60,908 bases of DNA from Verrucomicrobiota bacterium (GCA_003343565.1 QALA01000021.1:1-60908); one strand, 5' to 3'. Shown: positions 9,349 to 18,533, counted from the first letter of the stretch. Program-made: numbers and translations. Notes: a model not told the origin generated them from the sequence alone.

Positions 9349-9773
9349 TGGCCTTGACGGTGGAAATAGTGACCCCCGCGGGAATCGCTTGGAAGAGCGA
9401 CAATGTGGACGCCCTGACACTGCCCGCAGCCTCCGGAGAAATCCAGATATTGCCGGGGCACGTTCCCATTTTGACGATATTGAACGCCGGTTCGCTCGTC
9501 GCCCAGATAGGAGAAAGCGCAAACAGTCTTGCAATAGACGAAGGGTACGCGCGCTGCATGGGCGACGTCGTCTCGGTGCTGACCGAAGCGGCCATAAACG
9601 TCGAGGAAATAGACGAAGAACAAGCTGAAAAAACGCGAATCGAAGCGCTCAAAGAGCTGGACAAAATACGCCGCCAGCCCCACGCCGACGACGCGGAAAT
9701 CGAGCGTCTGGAATCCATAGCGCGCTTTTCGATAGCTCAGAAACTCACAAAGGCGAAAAAGCGCCAGCATTAA
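9348..9773 (+). CDS. atpC: F-type ATP synthase subunit epsilon
   Basis: Rotor subunit that regulates ATP hydrolysis. The 141 residues contain the N-terminal beta-sandwich with the motif GEIQILPGHVPILT (about residues 29-42) and a C-terminal helical hairpin rich in Glu, Lys and Arg. The ATG overlaps the last base of the atpD stop in TGATG, so translation is probably coupled. It is the last gene of the operon; I see no clear intrinsic terminator straight after it. Confidence 0.94.
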   Translation: MALTVEIVTPAGIAWKSDNVDALTLPAASGEIQILPGHVPILTILNAGSLVAQIGESANSLAIDEGYARCMGDVVSVLTEAAINVEEIDEEQAEKTRIEALKELDKIRRQPHADDAEIERLESIARFSIAQKLTKAKKRQH

Positions 9774-10542
9774 AGCGGCATTCTTCTAAAATATGTTTAA
9801 GCGGCCGCGGCGGCGATGCAAACGCCGTTCTGCAAGGTAAAATCGGACTCGGAAGAAACCTCTTTTGCCCAAGCGCGACAGCGCGCGCGATATTGCGCAA
9901 TTGACGCGGCAAATCCTTCCAATAAATGACGGGTGCGCCGCAAAACTGCGAAAAATATTGCGCGAGCAAAGGGCGGGACGGGCAAAAGGCGGGAGAAAGC
10001 AAAAATCCACCGGGCCCTTCGGCCCAATCTTTGTGCGGGAAAAAACGCTCTTTCCGAAAAACGGCTGTTAAATTCGCCGATTTGCATCTTGCGCAATATC
10101 GCGCAATAATTTTTTTGCGCTTTTCGCAACAAATTCCGCCGCAAAACGTTTGCCCAATCAATGACGTTTGAAAGATGAGATTGGAAACGGGAAATTGAGG
10201 GAAATAATGGGAAATTACGGGAATTTAAAGGCTTTGAGGCGAAAGTTGTCGGCCGGATTTGAGTTTGGAAAATTTTTGTGCCAATGCCGCCAGATGAAGT
10301 AAGATTAGGAAAAGTTTTCGCTCTATTCCAAGTTTAACATAAGCTGTATGCTCCTTGCAACCTCCCTGAACTGCCCTTGCAACACCATTCCCAAGAAGCT
10401 TTTTCAAATCCTACTTCGTTTTTCCAAAATCAAACTTCACGATACATCAAGGGCGCTTCCAAACGCGAAGGCATAACCTTGCCGGCAAACAAACTACACA
10501 TTGCGCGCGGGCGATTAATGCAATGCCGCAGTCCTTATTCCC
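9774..10542. other. Intergenic region after the ATP synthase operon
   Basis: No credible gene lies between atpC and the convergent PEP-CTERM gene. Overlapping short frames on both strands have unlike composition and no recognisable start context. The stretch 10255-10442 contains an imperfect inverted repeat that recurs at 27.3-27.4 kb and, more weakly, at 41.8 kb; see the repeat entries. Confidence 0.5.
10328..10442. repeat. Dispersed intergenic repeat, copy 1
   Basis: The core at 10401-10439 is identical to 27380-27418 except for one base, and more loosely similar sequence extends upstream in both places (CCTTGCAACCT and CCAAGTTTA words). The reverse complement of the core also resembles 10285-10310, giving an imperfect palindrome. 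Both copies lie in gene-free DNA. No transposase is present, so a small non-autonomous or REP-like element is a guess. Confidence 0.55.
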
Positions 10543-10571
10543 CCAAAAAAAGCCGCCGAAAACGGCGGCTA
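10543..10571 (-). terminator. Rho-independent terminator of the PEP-CTERM gene
   Basis: A perfect 8-bp stem AGCCGCCG/CGGCGGCT (10551-10570) with an AAAA loop is followed, on the minus strand, by a run of seven T. It lies about 150 bp past the stop of the minus-strand PEP-CTERM gene. Confidence 0.85.
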
Positions 10572-10722
10572 ATTTAAACTTCAAAGAATGCGGAAGCGCA
10601 AGAATACGGGTAAAAATATTTCGCGCCGAAAAATGAAACGCCCTTCAACCCGCGCCAACTTCCAGCATAAAAAACATTTTCCGGCGGCGCGACCTTGCGG
10701 CTCAAGCGCGCCGCCGCCCGGC

Positions 10723-12147
10723 CTACTTGCGGCGGCGGACAAACGCGGCCGCAAGCGATAAAAATCCCATTAAAGCCGCCCATTCGGCCGGCTCCGGAAC
10801 ATTGAACGAAATAACTCCGTTATCTACGCCAAACTGGACGTTGGATTCAAATTCGAACTTGCTCCAGTCTATATCGGACTCCGACTGTATTATGTCGGAC
10901 AAGTTTATCGAGAACACCCCGTCGGCCGAAGAATCGACTTGAAAATAAAGTTTTCCGAAGCTGTCTCCAACCAATTCTCCGGAGATTTTTCCGTAAGAGT
11001 CTCCTCCCGCAACGCCTATAACCATGAGGGCGTCGGCGTTCAAGAGAATGTCCGTCGAAGAGCTTACGGAACTGCCGGCGCCGACAGTCAGCGACTGCGC
11101 GTTGGAAATCCAACCGCCGGAGAGGCTCAAGCTGCTGCCGTCCTCAACAGACACATTTCCGGTAACGGCCGACACGTCCGCGGCTATCGAGAGCGCGCCC
11201 CCTCCTTTCACCGTAAATCCGCCCGCAGCGCCGTCCGCCGCGGCGACCGTCACGCCGGATCCGATTGCAATCGTATTGCCGTTTGTGTCAAAAACGGAAT
11301 TTTCGCCCAGGGCATAGGTCAGCGATCCGCCCGAAACCGCGTCTATCGTCAAATTTGCGGTAGCCGCAAGCGTTCCGGAGGAGTGCTTTATCGTGAATAC
11401 GTCCTTCACATTGCGGTGCGTAAAGGACCCCAAGTTCAATACGCCGCCGTTGATGTGAACCAGGGAGGTATTTCCGTCGGATACCCCTGTGTCGTCTGCG
11501 TAAAAACTTCCCACGGTCAGCGAAAATTTTTCGTTTATCGTCAGAGTGGTGTTGCTGACCTGCCCCTCCGTCTTTGAGTGTCTGAACCTCAAGGTGGAAA
11601 TAGTCGCCGCCCCCCCGATTTCGTCGTCAAACTTGGAAAACACTATTTCGGCGTTTCCGTTCACATAGTTTTCGCCAACATTGAGGGCCTTTAAGGTCAT
11701 GCTCCCGACCGCAAGCTCCACGGGATTGTCGTAAGTCTGAAACACGTTTACGAAGTCCACCGGAGCCGCATTAGAGTAGTCCTCGGCGTCTTTGCTCTTA
11801 TAATATATGTTAAATTCCTTCGCGGTAATTTTCGTCTTGGCATACCAGGACGTTCCGTTCCCGTATATGCCGCTTGAGTAGAAATTAAACACATTTGCCG
11901 AAACGGAGGCGTTCGTCTTTAAATCGTAAAAGCCGTACATCGTCACATTGTCGCCCGTTGTGGGATTCGGGGGTATGGCTATATTGCTCGTATATGTGTC
12001 GGTGCGGCCGAAACCGTAGAAGTCGTAATAGTATCCCTCTTTGTCGGGATTCGGAAGCGACGTGATGACATAGTCGGCCGCAACCGCTTGGACGGCGGCC
12101 AAAAGGAATGCCGCAACTGCTATAAATCCGGTTTTCATGGAGTTCAT
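10723..12147 (-). CDS. PEP-CTERM sorting domain surface protein
   Basis: A secreted, probably cell-surface protein of 474 residues. It has an N-terminal signal peptide (AVAAFLLAAVQAVAA, cut near residue 25), a long region rich in Ser, Thr, Gly, Val and Asn with repeated short beta-strand patterns like a beta-helix, and a C-terminal sorting tripartite signal: VPEPAEWA, a hydrophobic helix and the basic tail RRRK. Proteins of this kind are processed by an exosortase, which is not in the window. I choose ATG 12147; ATG 12138 is equally possible and an upstream start at 12300 would bury the signal peptide. The gene has its own terminator and diverges from the SGNH hydrolase. The ligand or function is unknown. 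Confidence 0.88.
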   Translation of the reverse strand: MNSMKTGFIAVAAFLLAAVQAVAADYVITSLPNPDKEGYYYDFYGFGRTDTYTSNIAIPPNPTTGDNVTMYGFYDLKTNASVSANVFNFYSSGIYGNGTSWYAKTKITAKEFNIYYKSKDAEDYSNAAPVDFVNVFQTYDNPVELAVGSMTLKALNVGENYVNGNAEIVFSKFDDEIGGAATISTLRFRHSKTEGQVSNTTLTINEKFSLTVGSFYADDTGVSDGNTSLVHINGGVLNLGSFTHRNVKDVFTIKHSSGTLAATANLTIDAVSGGSLTYALGENSVFDTNGNTIAIGSGVTVAAADGAAGGFTVKGGGALSIAADVSAVTGNVSVEDGSSLSLSGGWISNAQSLTVGAGSSVSSSTDILLNADALMVIGVAGGDSYGKISGELVGDSFGKLYFQVDSSADGVFSINLSDIIQSESDIDWSKFEFESNVQFGVDNGVISFNVPEPAEWAALMGFLSLAAAFVRRRK

Positions 12148-12413
12148 ATTTGCCAAATTTGCTTGTTTATATACCGATATGGGCCGATTGCATTCAGAGG
12201 TAAGGCCCATACTTGTTTTTATATTAAAATCGGTTTTTTTCCAAATGCAATAAGATTTTGCGCACTTTTTGAGCGCATTCTCCGAATTTGCGCACTTCAT
12301 CTGGCCCGAAACCGTTTTGCGAAGTTTCGCGCGGCAAATGCTCTACGGACCAATTTTACGGTTGCAACGCGCATTGTTTTTTTCCATCATTCCCGCGTCA
12401 AACACTTAAGCGA

Positions 12414-13802
12414 ATGAAGACATTTATTTCCTCTCTGTTGGTTCTGGCGCTCTTGGGCGTCCCGCAACTTTTTGCCGGCCAAAAATCCGCGCCGGAACAG
12501 TCGCCCAAACTCTTTAAGGACGGCGACCGCGTGTGCTTTATAGGCGACAGCATTACGCACGGCGCCTTTTACATAGAAAATCTGCTCCTATTCTACGCCA
12601 CCCGCTACCCGGACGCCCGCATGCAAATCTACAATGCCGGCATGAGCGGAGAGGGGGTCGGCGGAGTTTTGAAGCGCCTCGAATGGGACGTATTCAACAA
12701 CAAGCCCGACGTGAGTGTAATCATGATAGGAATGAACGACGTTCCGCGCGGGGCCTACGCCGAAAAATGGCGCAACCACGAAAGTTTCCCCGGCCGCGTA
12801 AAGGGCTTTCACGAGAGGTACTCGCGCGATATGGACAAGGTTGTAAAAGCCCTCACGGAGCGCACGAAGAAAGTCGTCGTGTTCACGCCGTCGATTTTCG
12901 ACCAAACCGTGCAGAGCAAGCGGGAAAACCTCCTGGGCTGCAACGACGCGCTCGGCTGGGCGGCGGAAGTCGACAAGGCTGTAGCGAAAAAATACGGGGC
13001 CGAAGTCGTCGACATCTGGTCGTACATGACCGAGATGAACGGGCGATACCAGCAGTCCGACCCGACGCGCAGCTTCATAGACTTCGACCGCGTGCACCCG
13101 CGCGACTTGGGCGGATTCGTCATGATGGCAAAAGTCGCCATAGACATGGACGAATCTCCGTTCGTCTCCCAAATCCAAATCGACGCCGGCAGCAAAAGTT
13201 CCGCCGGCACAATCAACGCAAAAGTTTCCGACGTAAAAGCCGCCGCAAACGGACTGTCGTTTACCGCCCTTGAGAACGCCCTCCCGTTCCCCATGACCGC
13301 CGAAAAAATCGAGGCGGACAAGGTGCTGAATTTCACGGACACATACAACAGGCAGATTCTGAAAGTCTCCGGGCTGAAAACCGGCGACTACGACTTGAAA
13401 ATCGACGGCAGGAAGGTCGGCCGCTATTCCTCCGCGCAGCTTGAAAAGGGGGTAAATTTGGCCTCCAACAAAGACACTCCGCAGTATCGGCAGGCGGAGG
13501 AAGTCGCAAAGCTGTGCAGAAAATTCAAGGGTCAGACGCAAACCTGCCGCGCGATAGTCGGCGCGGAAATCTGGCTGAAAATATCGCATTTAAAAACGGT
13601 GGAGGAGCGGTGCCGGTCGCTTGAGCAACAGCTGAAGGAAGGAAAAATAAAGCCCGGCGGCGACACCGCATGGGCGAAGGCCTATCCAATCAACAAGCCG
13701 CGCGAAGCCGAGCTTCTCGAAGGCGTCCAGCAGACCATCAGACAGGCGTACGACGCGGCAAAACCCGTCGAGCACAAGTTTGAGCTTGTGCCTGCCGCGT
13801 GA
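12414..13802 (+). CDS. Secreted SGNH/GDSL-family hydrolase 1
   Basis: A signal-peptide protein of 462 residues (cleavage near LFAG, residue 20) with a complete SGNH catalytic set: Ser46 in FIGDSITHG, a Gly-containing block II at NAGMSG, Asn108 in IGMNDV, and Asp225/His228 in DRVHP. The family contains esterases and deacetylases that often remove acetyl groups from polysaccharides. An additional C-terminal region of about 220 residues resembles that of the next gene only. Internal residues 154-241 are encoded by DNA almost identical to the neighbouring paralogue. No good ribosome binding site precedes ATG 12414, chosen because it starts the signal peptide. Substrate unknown. Confidence 0.88.
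   Translation: MKTFISSLLVLALLGVPQLFAGQKSAPEQSPKLFKDGDRVCFIGDSITHGAFYIENLLLFYATRYPDARMQIYNAGMSGEGVGGVLKRLEWDVFNNKPDVSVIMIGMNDVPRGAYAEKWRNHESFPGRVKGFHERYSRDMDKVVKALTERTKKVVVFTPSIFDQTVQSKRENLLGCNDALGWAAEVDKAVAKKYGAEVVDIWSYMTEMNGRYQQSDPTRSFIDFDRVHPRDLGGFVMMAKVAIDMDESPFVSQIQIDAGSKSSAGTINAKVSDVKAAANGLSFTALENALPFPMTAEKIEADKVLNFTDTYNRQILKVSGLKTGDYDLKIDGRKVGRYSSAQLEKGVNLASNKDTPQYRQAEEVAKLCRKFKGQTQTCRAIVGAEIWLKISHLKTVEERCRSLEQQLKEGKIKPGGDTAWAKAYPINKPREAELLEGVQQTIRQAYDAAKPVEHKFELVPAA
12873..13137. repeat. Near-identical tract shared by the two SGNH genes, copy 1
   Basis: This 265-bp stretch differs from 14540-14804 at only six positions, all between 12967 and 12990, whereas the flanking coding DNA of the two genes is clearly diverged. 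The tract covers the last part of the hydrolase domain with the Asp-His pair. Confidence 0.9.
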
Positions 13803-14089
13803 GTCTGCCGGACGACTTGGCGCGCGGTTGCGGTCGCGGTTGCGACTGCGGTTGCGGGCAACCCCTTCCGTTTATTCGAGCGGACGGCGCGCGAATAGAA
13901 AGAAAGAACCGCGCACGCTTTCTTGCGCCAAACGAATTTTTTTAAACGCAATTTTCTTAAACGGAATTTTCGCGCAAACTTTCGCGTGCCGATCGCCGGG
14001 CGGCGATTGGGCGAAGGAAGGGCGGCATATCCCGAACTGCCGCCCTGCAAAATCCGCCCGAAAAAAATCCAAAGGGGAGGTAAGACAAT
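13803..14089. other. Spacer between the SGNH genes with a 12-bp triplicate
   Basis: Just after the first SGNH gene, 13826-13861 holds three imperfect copies of a 12-bp unit beginning GGTTGCG. The rest shows no gene. A GGGGAGG at 14075-14081 is the ribosome binding site of the second SGNH gene. Confidence 0.5.
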
Positions 14090-15466
14090 ATGAAAAGAAT
14101 CGTCCTGTCCGCCGCGGTTTTGGCGGCATTTTGCATCGCGTCGGCCGGCGCAGCGCCGGTCCGCAGCCCAAACTATTTCAAGGCGGGCGAAAAAATATGC
14201 ATGATCGGCGACAGCATAGCCCACGGCGGATTCTACACCGAAAACATACTGCTCTTTTACGCCACGCGCTATCCGCATGCAAAAATTTTCTTCTGCAACG
14301 CGGGAATGAGCGGGCAGGGGGTCGGCGGCGTCTGGAACAGGCTGAAGTGGGACGTCTATGAACGCTACGTCCCGGATACGTGCATCATCATGATAGGAAT
14401 GAACGACGCTCCGCGCGGCATGTACGCCGAAGGAGTGCGCGGAACGCCGAAGGCCCTCGCGCGAATAGAGAGTTTCCACAAAAACTATCCCGCCGTTTTC
14501 GACAAAGTTTTGGCGTCGCTAACCGAAAACTGCAAAAGGGTCGTCGTGTTCACGCCGTCGATTTTCGACCAAACCGTGCAGAGCAAGCGGGAAAACCTCC
14601 TGGGCTGCAACGACGCGCTCGGCTGGGCGGCGGAGGCCAACAAGGCCGCGGCGAAAAAATACGGGGCCGAAGTCGTCGACATCTGGTCGTACATGACCGA
14701 GATGAACGGGCGATACCAGCAGTCCGACCCGACGCGCAGCTTCATAGACTTCGACCGCGTGCACCCGCGCGACTTGGGCGGATTCGTCATGATGGCAAAA
14801 GTCGTTTCGGATTGGAGGGAATCAGGGCTGGTTTCGGAAATCCGCATCGACGCGGCTAAAAATACGGCGGATTGCGAAAACGCGGAAGTCTCGAACCTGC
14901 GCATCGCCCCCGGCAGGATAACCTTTTCCGCCGTCGAGGGAGCCCTTCCGTTTCCCACCTCCGCACAGAAGGACGAGGCCGACAAGGTATTGGGATTTTT
15001 ACCGGCGTTCAACAGGGAAATATTGCAAGTCGGCAATCTCAACTCCGGCAAGTATTCGCTGAAAATAGACGGCGTTTCAATCGGGGAATTTTCCGCATCG
15101 CAGCTGGCCTCCGGAGTGAATTTGGCCCTGTGCAAAAATACGCCGCAATACGGGCAGGCCAAAGGGGTTGAGAAGCTGTCGAAGGCGTGGCGAGCGAAGG
15201 CCGCCGAACACCGGGACATAGTTGGTTTTGAAATTTGGGTTCTAAAGAAACGCTTTGACAGCACGCAGGCGTATTTGGACGAAACGCAAAGGCGCATAGA
15301 CGCAAAGGAGCTAAAAAACGAAAACCAAATCAAATGGGCCGCGCGATACATGAAAAACAAACCCCGCGAGGCGGAAATTATGCGCGCGCGCGACGAGGCC
15401 TTTGAAGCCGTTTACTCCGCGGCAAAACCCGCCGTCCACAACTTTGAATTGACCGCCGTCCGATAG
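14090..15466 (+). CDS. Secreted SGNH/GDSL-family hydrolase 2
   Basis: Paralogue of the gene upstream, 458 residues, with signal peptide (cleavage near SAGAAP, residue 22). Catalytic residues are Ser42 in MIGDSIAHG, Asn105 in IGMNDA and Asp222/His225 in DRVHP. It shares the same long C-terminal region, including a KIDG motif and a closing PRE-AE segment, so both proteins derive from one duplication. A strong ribosome binding site GGGGAGG precedes the ATG. The pair probably deacylates a polysaccharide or a modified sugar; this is inference from the fold family and from nearby glycan-active genes. Confidence 0.88.
   Translation: MKRIVLSAAVLAAFCIASAGAAPVRSPNYFKAGEKICMIGDSIAHGGFYTENILLFYATRYPHAKIFFCNAGMSGQGVGGVWNRLKWDVYERYVPDTCIIMIGMNDAPRGMYAEGVRGTPKALARIESFHKNYPAVFDKVLASLTENCKRVVVFTPSIFDQTVQSKRENLLGCNDALGWAAEANKAAAKKYGAEVVDIWSYMTEMNGRYQQSDPTRSFIDFDRVHPRDLGGFVMMAKVVSDWRESGLVSEIRIDAAKNTADCENAEVSNLRIAPGRITFSAVEGALPFPTSAQKDEADKVLGFLPAFNREILQVGNLNSGKYSLKIDGVSIGEFSASQLASGVNLALCKNTPQYGQAKGVEKLSKAWRAKAAEHRDIVGFEIWVLKKRFDSTQAYLDETQRRIDAKELKNENQIKWAARYMKNKPREAEIMRARDEAFEAVYSAAKPAVHNFELTAVR
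14540..14804. repeat. Near-identical tract shared by the two SGNH genes, copy 2
   Basis: Partner of 12873-13137, same length, six mismatches. The sharp edges between near-identity and ordinary paralogue divergence point to recent gene conversion or template switching. Confidence 0.9.
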
Positions 15467-15483
15467 TTGCGCGCATTATTCCA

Positions 15484-15546
15484 ACATTCGGAGTCGGACG
15501 CATATTCGCCGGATTTTTACCCCTTCGCCCCATAAGCTCCGAATGT
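15484..15546. repeat. 10-bp perfect inverted repeat after SGNH gene 2
   Basis: ACATTCGGAG (15484-15493) and CTCCGAATGT (15537-15546) are perfect inverses, separated by 43 bp. There is no T-run, so this is not a standard terminator. CTCCGAATG occurs again near 15717. Confidence 0.5.
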
Positions 15547-15800
15547 CGGGGAAGAGAAAAAACGCTTTTCCCTTACGCGGAAAAATTGGGCATATTGCGC
15601 CGAAGAAATTTGCGCTCCGCCCGGCTTCGGCCCTTGCAAGGCTTTTGCGGGCAAGCGTTTTTCGATTTGCAAAAAACGCTTAACAAGGCGCAAAAACGAA
15701 GAATCCTCCCATTACTCTCCGAATGCATCGCAAAAGCAAGGGAGAGGGAAACAGCGGGCGTTTAAAAAATCTATTTTAGAAAAAGCGTAAAGCCAAGTCG

Positions 15801-16050
15801 GGCTCCGCGCGCTCTCATGAAGAAACTTCCCGCCGCGCCGGACGTTCCGCGCGCAGAGCAAGGCGCGCTTTTGATACGCAAAGCGCGCACCGATATTTGG
15901 CGGGAACGCGAGGAAAGGGACGATTCTTTCAAACTTCCCACACCCGCGCAAAGGGGCGTTCAATATCCCGCATGCGGCGGAATAAAAGCTTTGTAGCAAT
16001 CGTTCCCGACACTTGAAAGCAAACTTGAAATTGGCGGACGGGCGGCACGG
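15801..16050. repeat. 250-bp direct repeat, copy A
   Basis: Matches 16181-16430 at roughly nine positions in ten, with a fixed offset of 380 bp. It starts GGCTCCGCGC and ends just after GGCGGACGG. It has no long open frame conserved in both copies, so it is more likely a non-coding repeat than a gene fragment. Confidence 0.85.
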
Positions 16051-16180
16051 AATACATGTTCTGTTTTAAGAAACAAAGAGGCAATCTCCCGATCTAATCT
16101 TCCGTTCCAAATTTTGACTGCCATTCGCAGTCCGAAAAAAGCCGAGCGAATTTGTACCGTTTGCGCAAAACTAAGTTGCT

Positions 16181-16430
16181 GGCTCCGCGCACTCCCACAA
16201 AGAAACTTCTCGCCGCGCCGGACGTTCCGCGCGCAGAGCAAAGCGCGCGTTTGATATGCAAAGCGCGCGCCGATATTTGGCGGGAACGCGAGGAGGGGAC
16301 GATTCTTTCAAACTTCCCTCACCCGCGCAAAGTGACGTTCAATATCCCGCATGCGGCGGAATAAAAGCTTTGCCGCAACCCTTCCCGATGATTGACAACA
16401 AACTTGAAATCGGCGGACGGACGGCAAGAA
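16181..16430. repeat. 250-bp direct repeat, copy B
   Basis: Partner of 15801-16050. Blocks such as GCCGCGCCGGACGTTCCGCG and CAATATCCCGCATGCGGCGG are unchanged between the copies. The second block includes the palindrome CCGCATGCGG. Confidence 0.85.
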
Positions 16431-16579
16431 CGCGAGGAAGAATCTTTCAAAAATCCTTCGCCCGCTTAACGCGCCGAGATTCCAATCAAAATTCCAATCA
16501 AAACGCCGCGCTTCGTCCGGACAACGGCAATGCCGCCCGATTGGAAATGCGGGCGGCCGCGCAAAAAGGCCGCGGCGGA

Positions 16580-17524
16580 TTATTTTACTTCAAGCACGAG
16601 GTCGTTCGCCGTCTGCCTGTCTTTGGCCGTGGAATTTGTGGGCTTGGCAAGGACCAATTTGCCCTCGCGCGAGCCGATTCTTATCGGGTCGCCAAGCTTG
16701 TACTCGCCGCCGTTTACGCGAATGGAGCGCGCGTTCTTTACGCTGGTCTTTTTGTCTTGAAAATCTATGAGCGTATATTTTCCCTTCGGTATGGAATCGC
16801 CCAGCGTGACGTTTATGTCGGCGATTGTCATATCGGACCTCTTATAGACGCGCAACAGCGGGAGCGCGCCGTTCTTCTCCTCAAGATTTATCCGGAACGT
16901 CCAGGTGTCGGGCTGTTCCGAAATGATGGGGTCCATCATAATTCTTCCGCCGATGTCGAGAACCGACTTGCCGACAAGCGTGATCGCGCAGCCGGGACGC
17001 CCCTCAATATCCGTTATGGAAAAGTTTACCGGAATGTTCGATATGACATTGTTCTTTATGGTGCAAACGGAATCTTCAAGGCGGAATATTCCCAGTCCGG
17101 CCTGCTTGGCCTGCGACCAATAAGTGTAATTTATGGAATTGGCCTCGACTTTAGAATTTCTAAAATCCATCAGCGTCTGGGAATTGTTCGAAAGCGCGAT
17201 TCCTACTCCGAGATGCTGCTTCGCCTTGATTTTGCGCCCGTTTGAGAATATTTCGGAGTTGTTGCCCACCGAAAGGGAAAGGACGTTCGCGTCGACATCA
17301 ACCTCAAGCGTATATCCGCCCGGACGCGCATGCACATTGTCGTTGGTTCCCGGTTTGTTGGGGAGGTCGGCCGAGGCGAACTGGACTTCGCTGCCCCAGT
17401 TGCACGTGCTCCATTTGTATTCGCGCTGCGAATTGTCGGGCTGTCCGCAGAAATAATTTAGGGCAAACGATGCGGACGCCGCGAACGCCGCCATTGAAGC
17501 GGTTATGAATTTTTTTGAGCTCAT
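16580..17524 (-). CDS. Secreted protein of unrecognised three-member family, member 1
   Basis: I do not recognise this family. The 314-residue product has a signal peptide (FAASASFA, cut near residue 22), then a segment with Trp and PNKPGTNDN (about residues 56-64), then a beta-rich body with short strand-like repeats (NS-x-x-L, GxxIxxD) as in beta-helix proteins, and a conserved C terminus NDLVLEVK. It is the most divergent of three tandem paralogues and last in the presumed operon, 16 bp after the middle gene. There is no PEP-CTERM or lipobox, so it is probably released to periplasm or outside. Confidence 0.8.
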   Translation of the reverse strand: MSSKKFITASMAAFAASASFALNYFCGQPDNSQREYKWSTCNWGSEVQFASADLPNKPGTNDNVHARPGGYTLEVDVDANVLSLSVGNNSEIFSNGRKIKAKQHLGVGIALSNNSQTLMDFRNSKVEANSINYTYWSQAKQAGLGIFRLEDSVCTIKNNVISNIPVNFSITDIEGRPGCAITLVGKSVLDIGGRIMMDPIISEQPDTWTFRINLEEKNGALPLLRVYKRSDMTIADINVTLGDSIPKGKYTLIDFQDKKTSVKNARSIRVNGGEYKLGDPIRIGSREGKLVLAKPTNSTAKDRQTANDLVLEVK

Positions 17525-17540
17525 GATTTTTGTCGTCGAA

Positions 17541-18485
17541 TTATTTTATTTCCAAGAGAAGGTCGTTCTTTGTCGATTTATCCTTGCTGGACGGAGATTT
17601 TGAGGCGGCAATTTTAAGTTCCGCCTCCCTTCCGGCCACGGTGAAATTTTCATTGAGCGCGGCGGGTTTGCCGTTGAGCGTCACGCTGCGCAAATTTTTC
17701 AGGCTGCTGCGGCGCGACTCCAATTCCAGCAGAGTGTAGGAGCCCTTTTTCAGGGGCCCGGATATGTTGATTTCCAAATCCGCGCAGGCCAGATCCGCCC
17801 CCTTTGCAAAGCGGACTTTCGGAACCGCGCCGCCGGAGTCGGACAGCCTGATCTTAAATTGAAACGACTTCGGATTGTCCACAATCTGCATGTCGTGCAC
17901 AATGCCGCCCTCCAGCTCAAACAGCGACTTCCCCTTCAGATCAAGCACAATGCCGCCGCGCTTGCCCTTGTTGTTGAAAAATCCGGCGTTGCCGTCCACG
18001 GGGAAGGAGGAGGACAGGTTCCGATTCACATGCAATGCGCTGTCTTCAAGGTAAACAAGGCCCGTTCCCAATTCCCGCGAATTCGGATAGCAGCCGAATT
18101 TGATTCCGCCGCCGACCTTCATCTCGCTGTTTTTCAGATTGAGCGAGGATATTTGATCCTTACCTCCCAAATTAAACCCCACCTCCTTTGAGATTTTTAT
18201 CCCCCGCCGTCCGCTGATATTCATGGACGAGCCGTTGAGTATGCCCAAAGATGCGACGTTTATGTCCGCGTCTATGTCGAGATTTTTATTGTAGTACGTC
18301 TGCAATTTGTCGTTGGGGCCCGGCTTTCCGGGAAGCTTTTTGCGCGAGCCCCAATCCTTCATTTCGCATTTGCTGTACGTAAAATCGCTGTCTTTCGCGT
18401 CAAGCCCCACGGTGAACTCAAGCGCGTTGCAATCGCAGACAAAGAGGAATGCGACAAGTCCCGCCAATAAATTTGTCTTTTTCAT
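17541..18485 (-). CDS. Secreted protein of unrecognised three-member family, member 2
   Basis: A 314-residue signal-peptide protein (cut near residue 21, CDCNA). It shares with member 3 the block KCEMKDWGS followed by KLPGKPGPNDKL (about residues 40-61), a central NAGFFNNKG-RGGIVLDLKGKS segment (about 164-187), and the C-terminal NDLLLEIK. No enzyme motif is visible. The PG-NDK motif and the repeated LxIxNSxxxxx pattern suggest a right-handed beta-helix similar to autotransporter passenger repeats, but without a translocator domain. Function unknown. Confidence 0.8.
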   Translation of the reverse strand: MKKTNLLAGLVAFLFVCDCNALEFTVGLDAKDSDFTYSKCEMKDWGSRKKLPGKPGPNDKLQTYYNKNLDIDADINVASLGILNGSSMNISGRRGIKISKEVGFNLGGKDQISSLNLKNSEMKVGGGIKFGCYPNSRELGTGLVYLEDSALHVNRNLSSSFPVDGNAGFFNNKGKRGGIVLDLKGKSLFELEGGIVHDMQIVDNPKSFQFKIRLSDSGGAVPKVRFAKGADLACADLEINISGPLKKGSYTLLELESRRSSLKNLRSVTLNGKPAALNENFTVAGREAELKIAASKSPSSKDKSTKNDLLLEIK

Positions 18486-18533
18486 CGCCGACTAAAATTT
18501 TTCATACCTGCCGAAGGCGCCGCCGGTTATCGG

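Larger units (their letters stand above)
15547..16579. other. Gene-free region with a 250-bp direct repeat
   Basis: About 1 kb between the SGNH gene and the convergent three-gene cluster holds no gene I can support. It is dominated by two copies of a 250-bp repeat (separate entries) and a truncated third copy near 16428-16470 that begins with the same GAACGCGAGGA word. Confidence 0.6.

Noticed and set aside
7684..9534. A 616-codon minus-strand open frame
   Set aside because: Antisense to atpG, atpD and atpC.
9745..10161. A 138-codon minus-strand frame after atpC
   Set aside because: Overlaps the atpC 3' end and other frames, no recognised motif, poor start context.
10723..12147. PEP-CTERM protein as an autotransporter
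   Set aside because: No C-terminal beta-barrel; the C terminus is a sorting signal.
15801..16430. The 250-bp repeats as a CRISPR array
   Set aside because: Only two long, imperfect copies; no short regular repeats with spacers and no cas genes.
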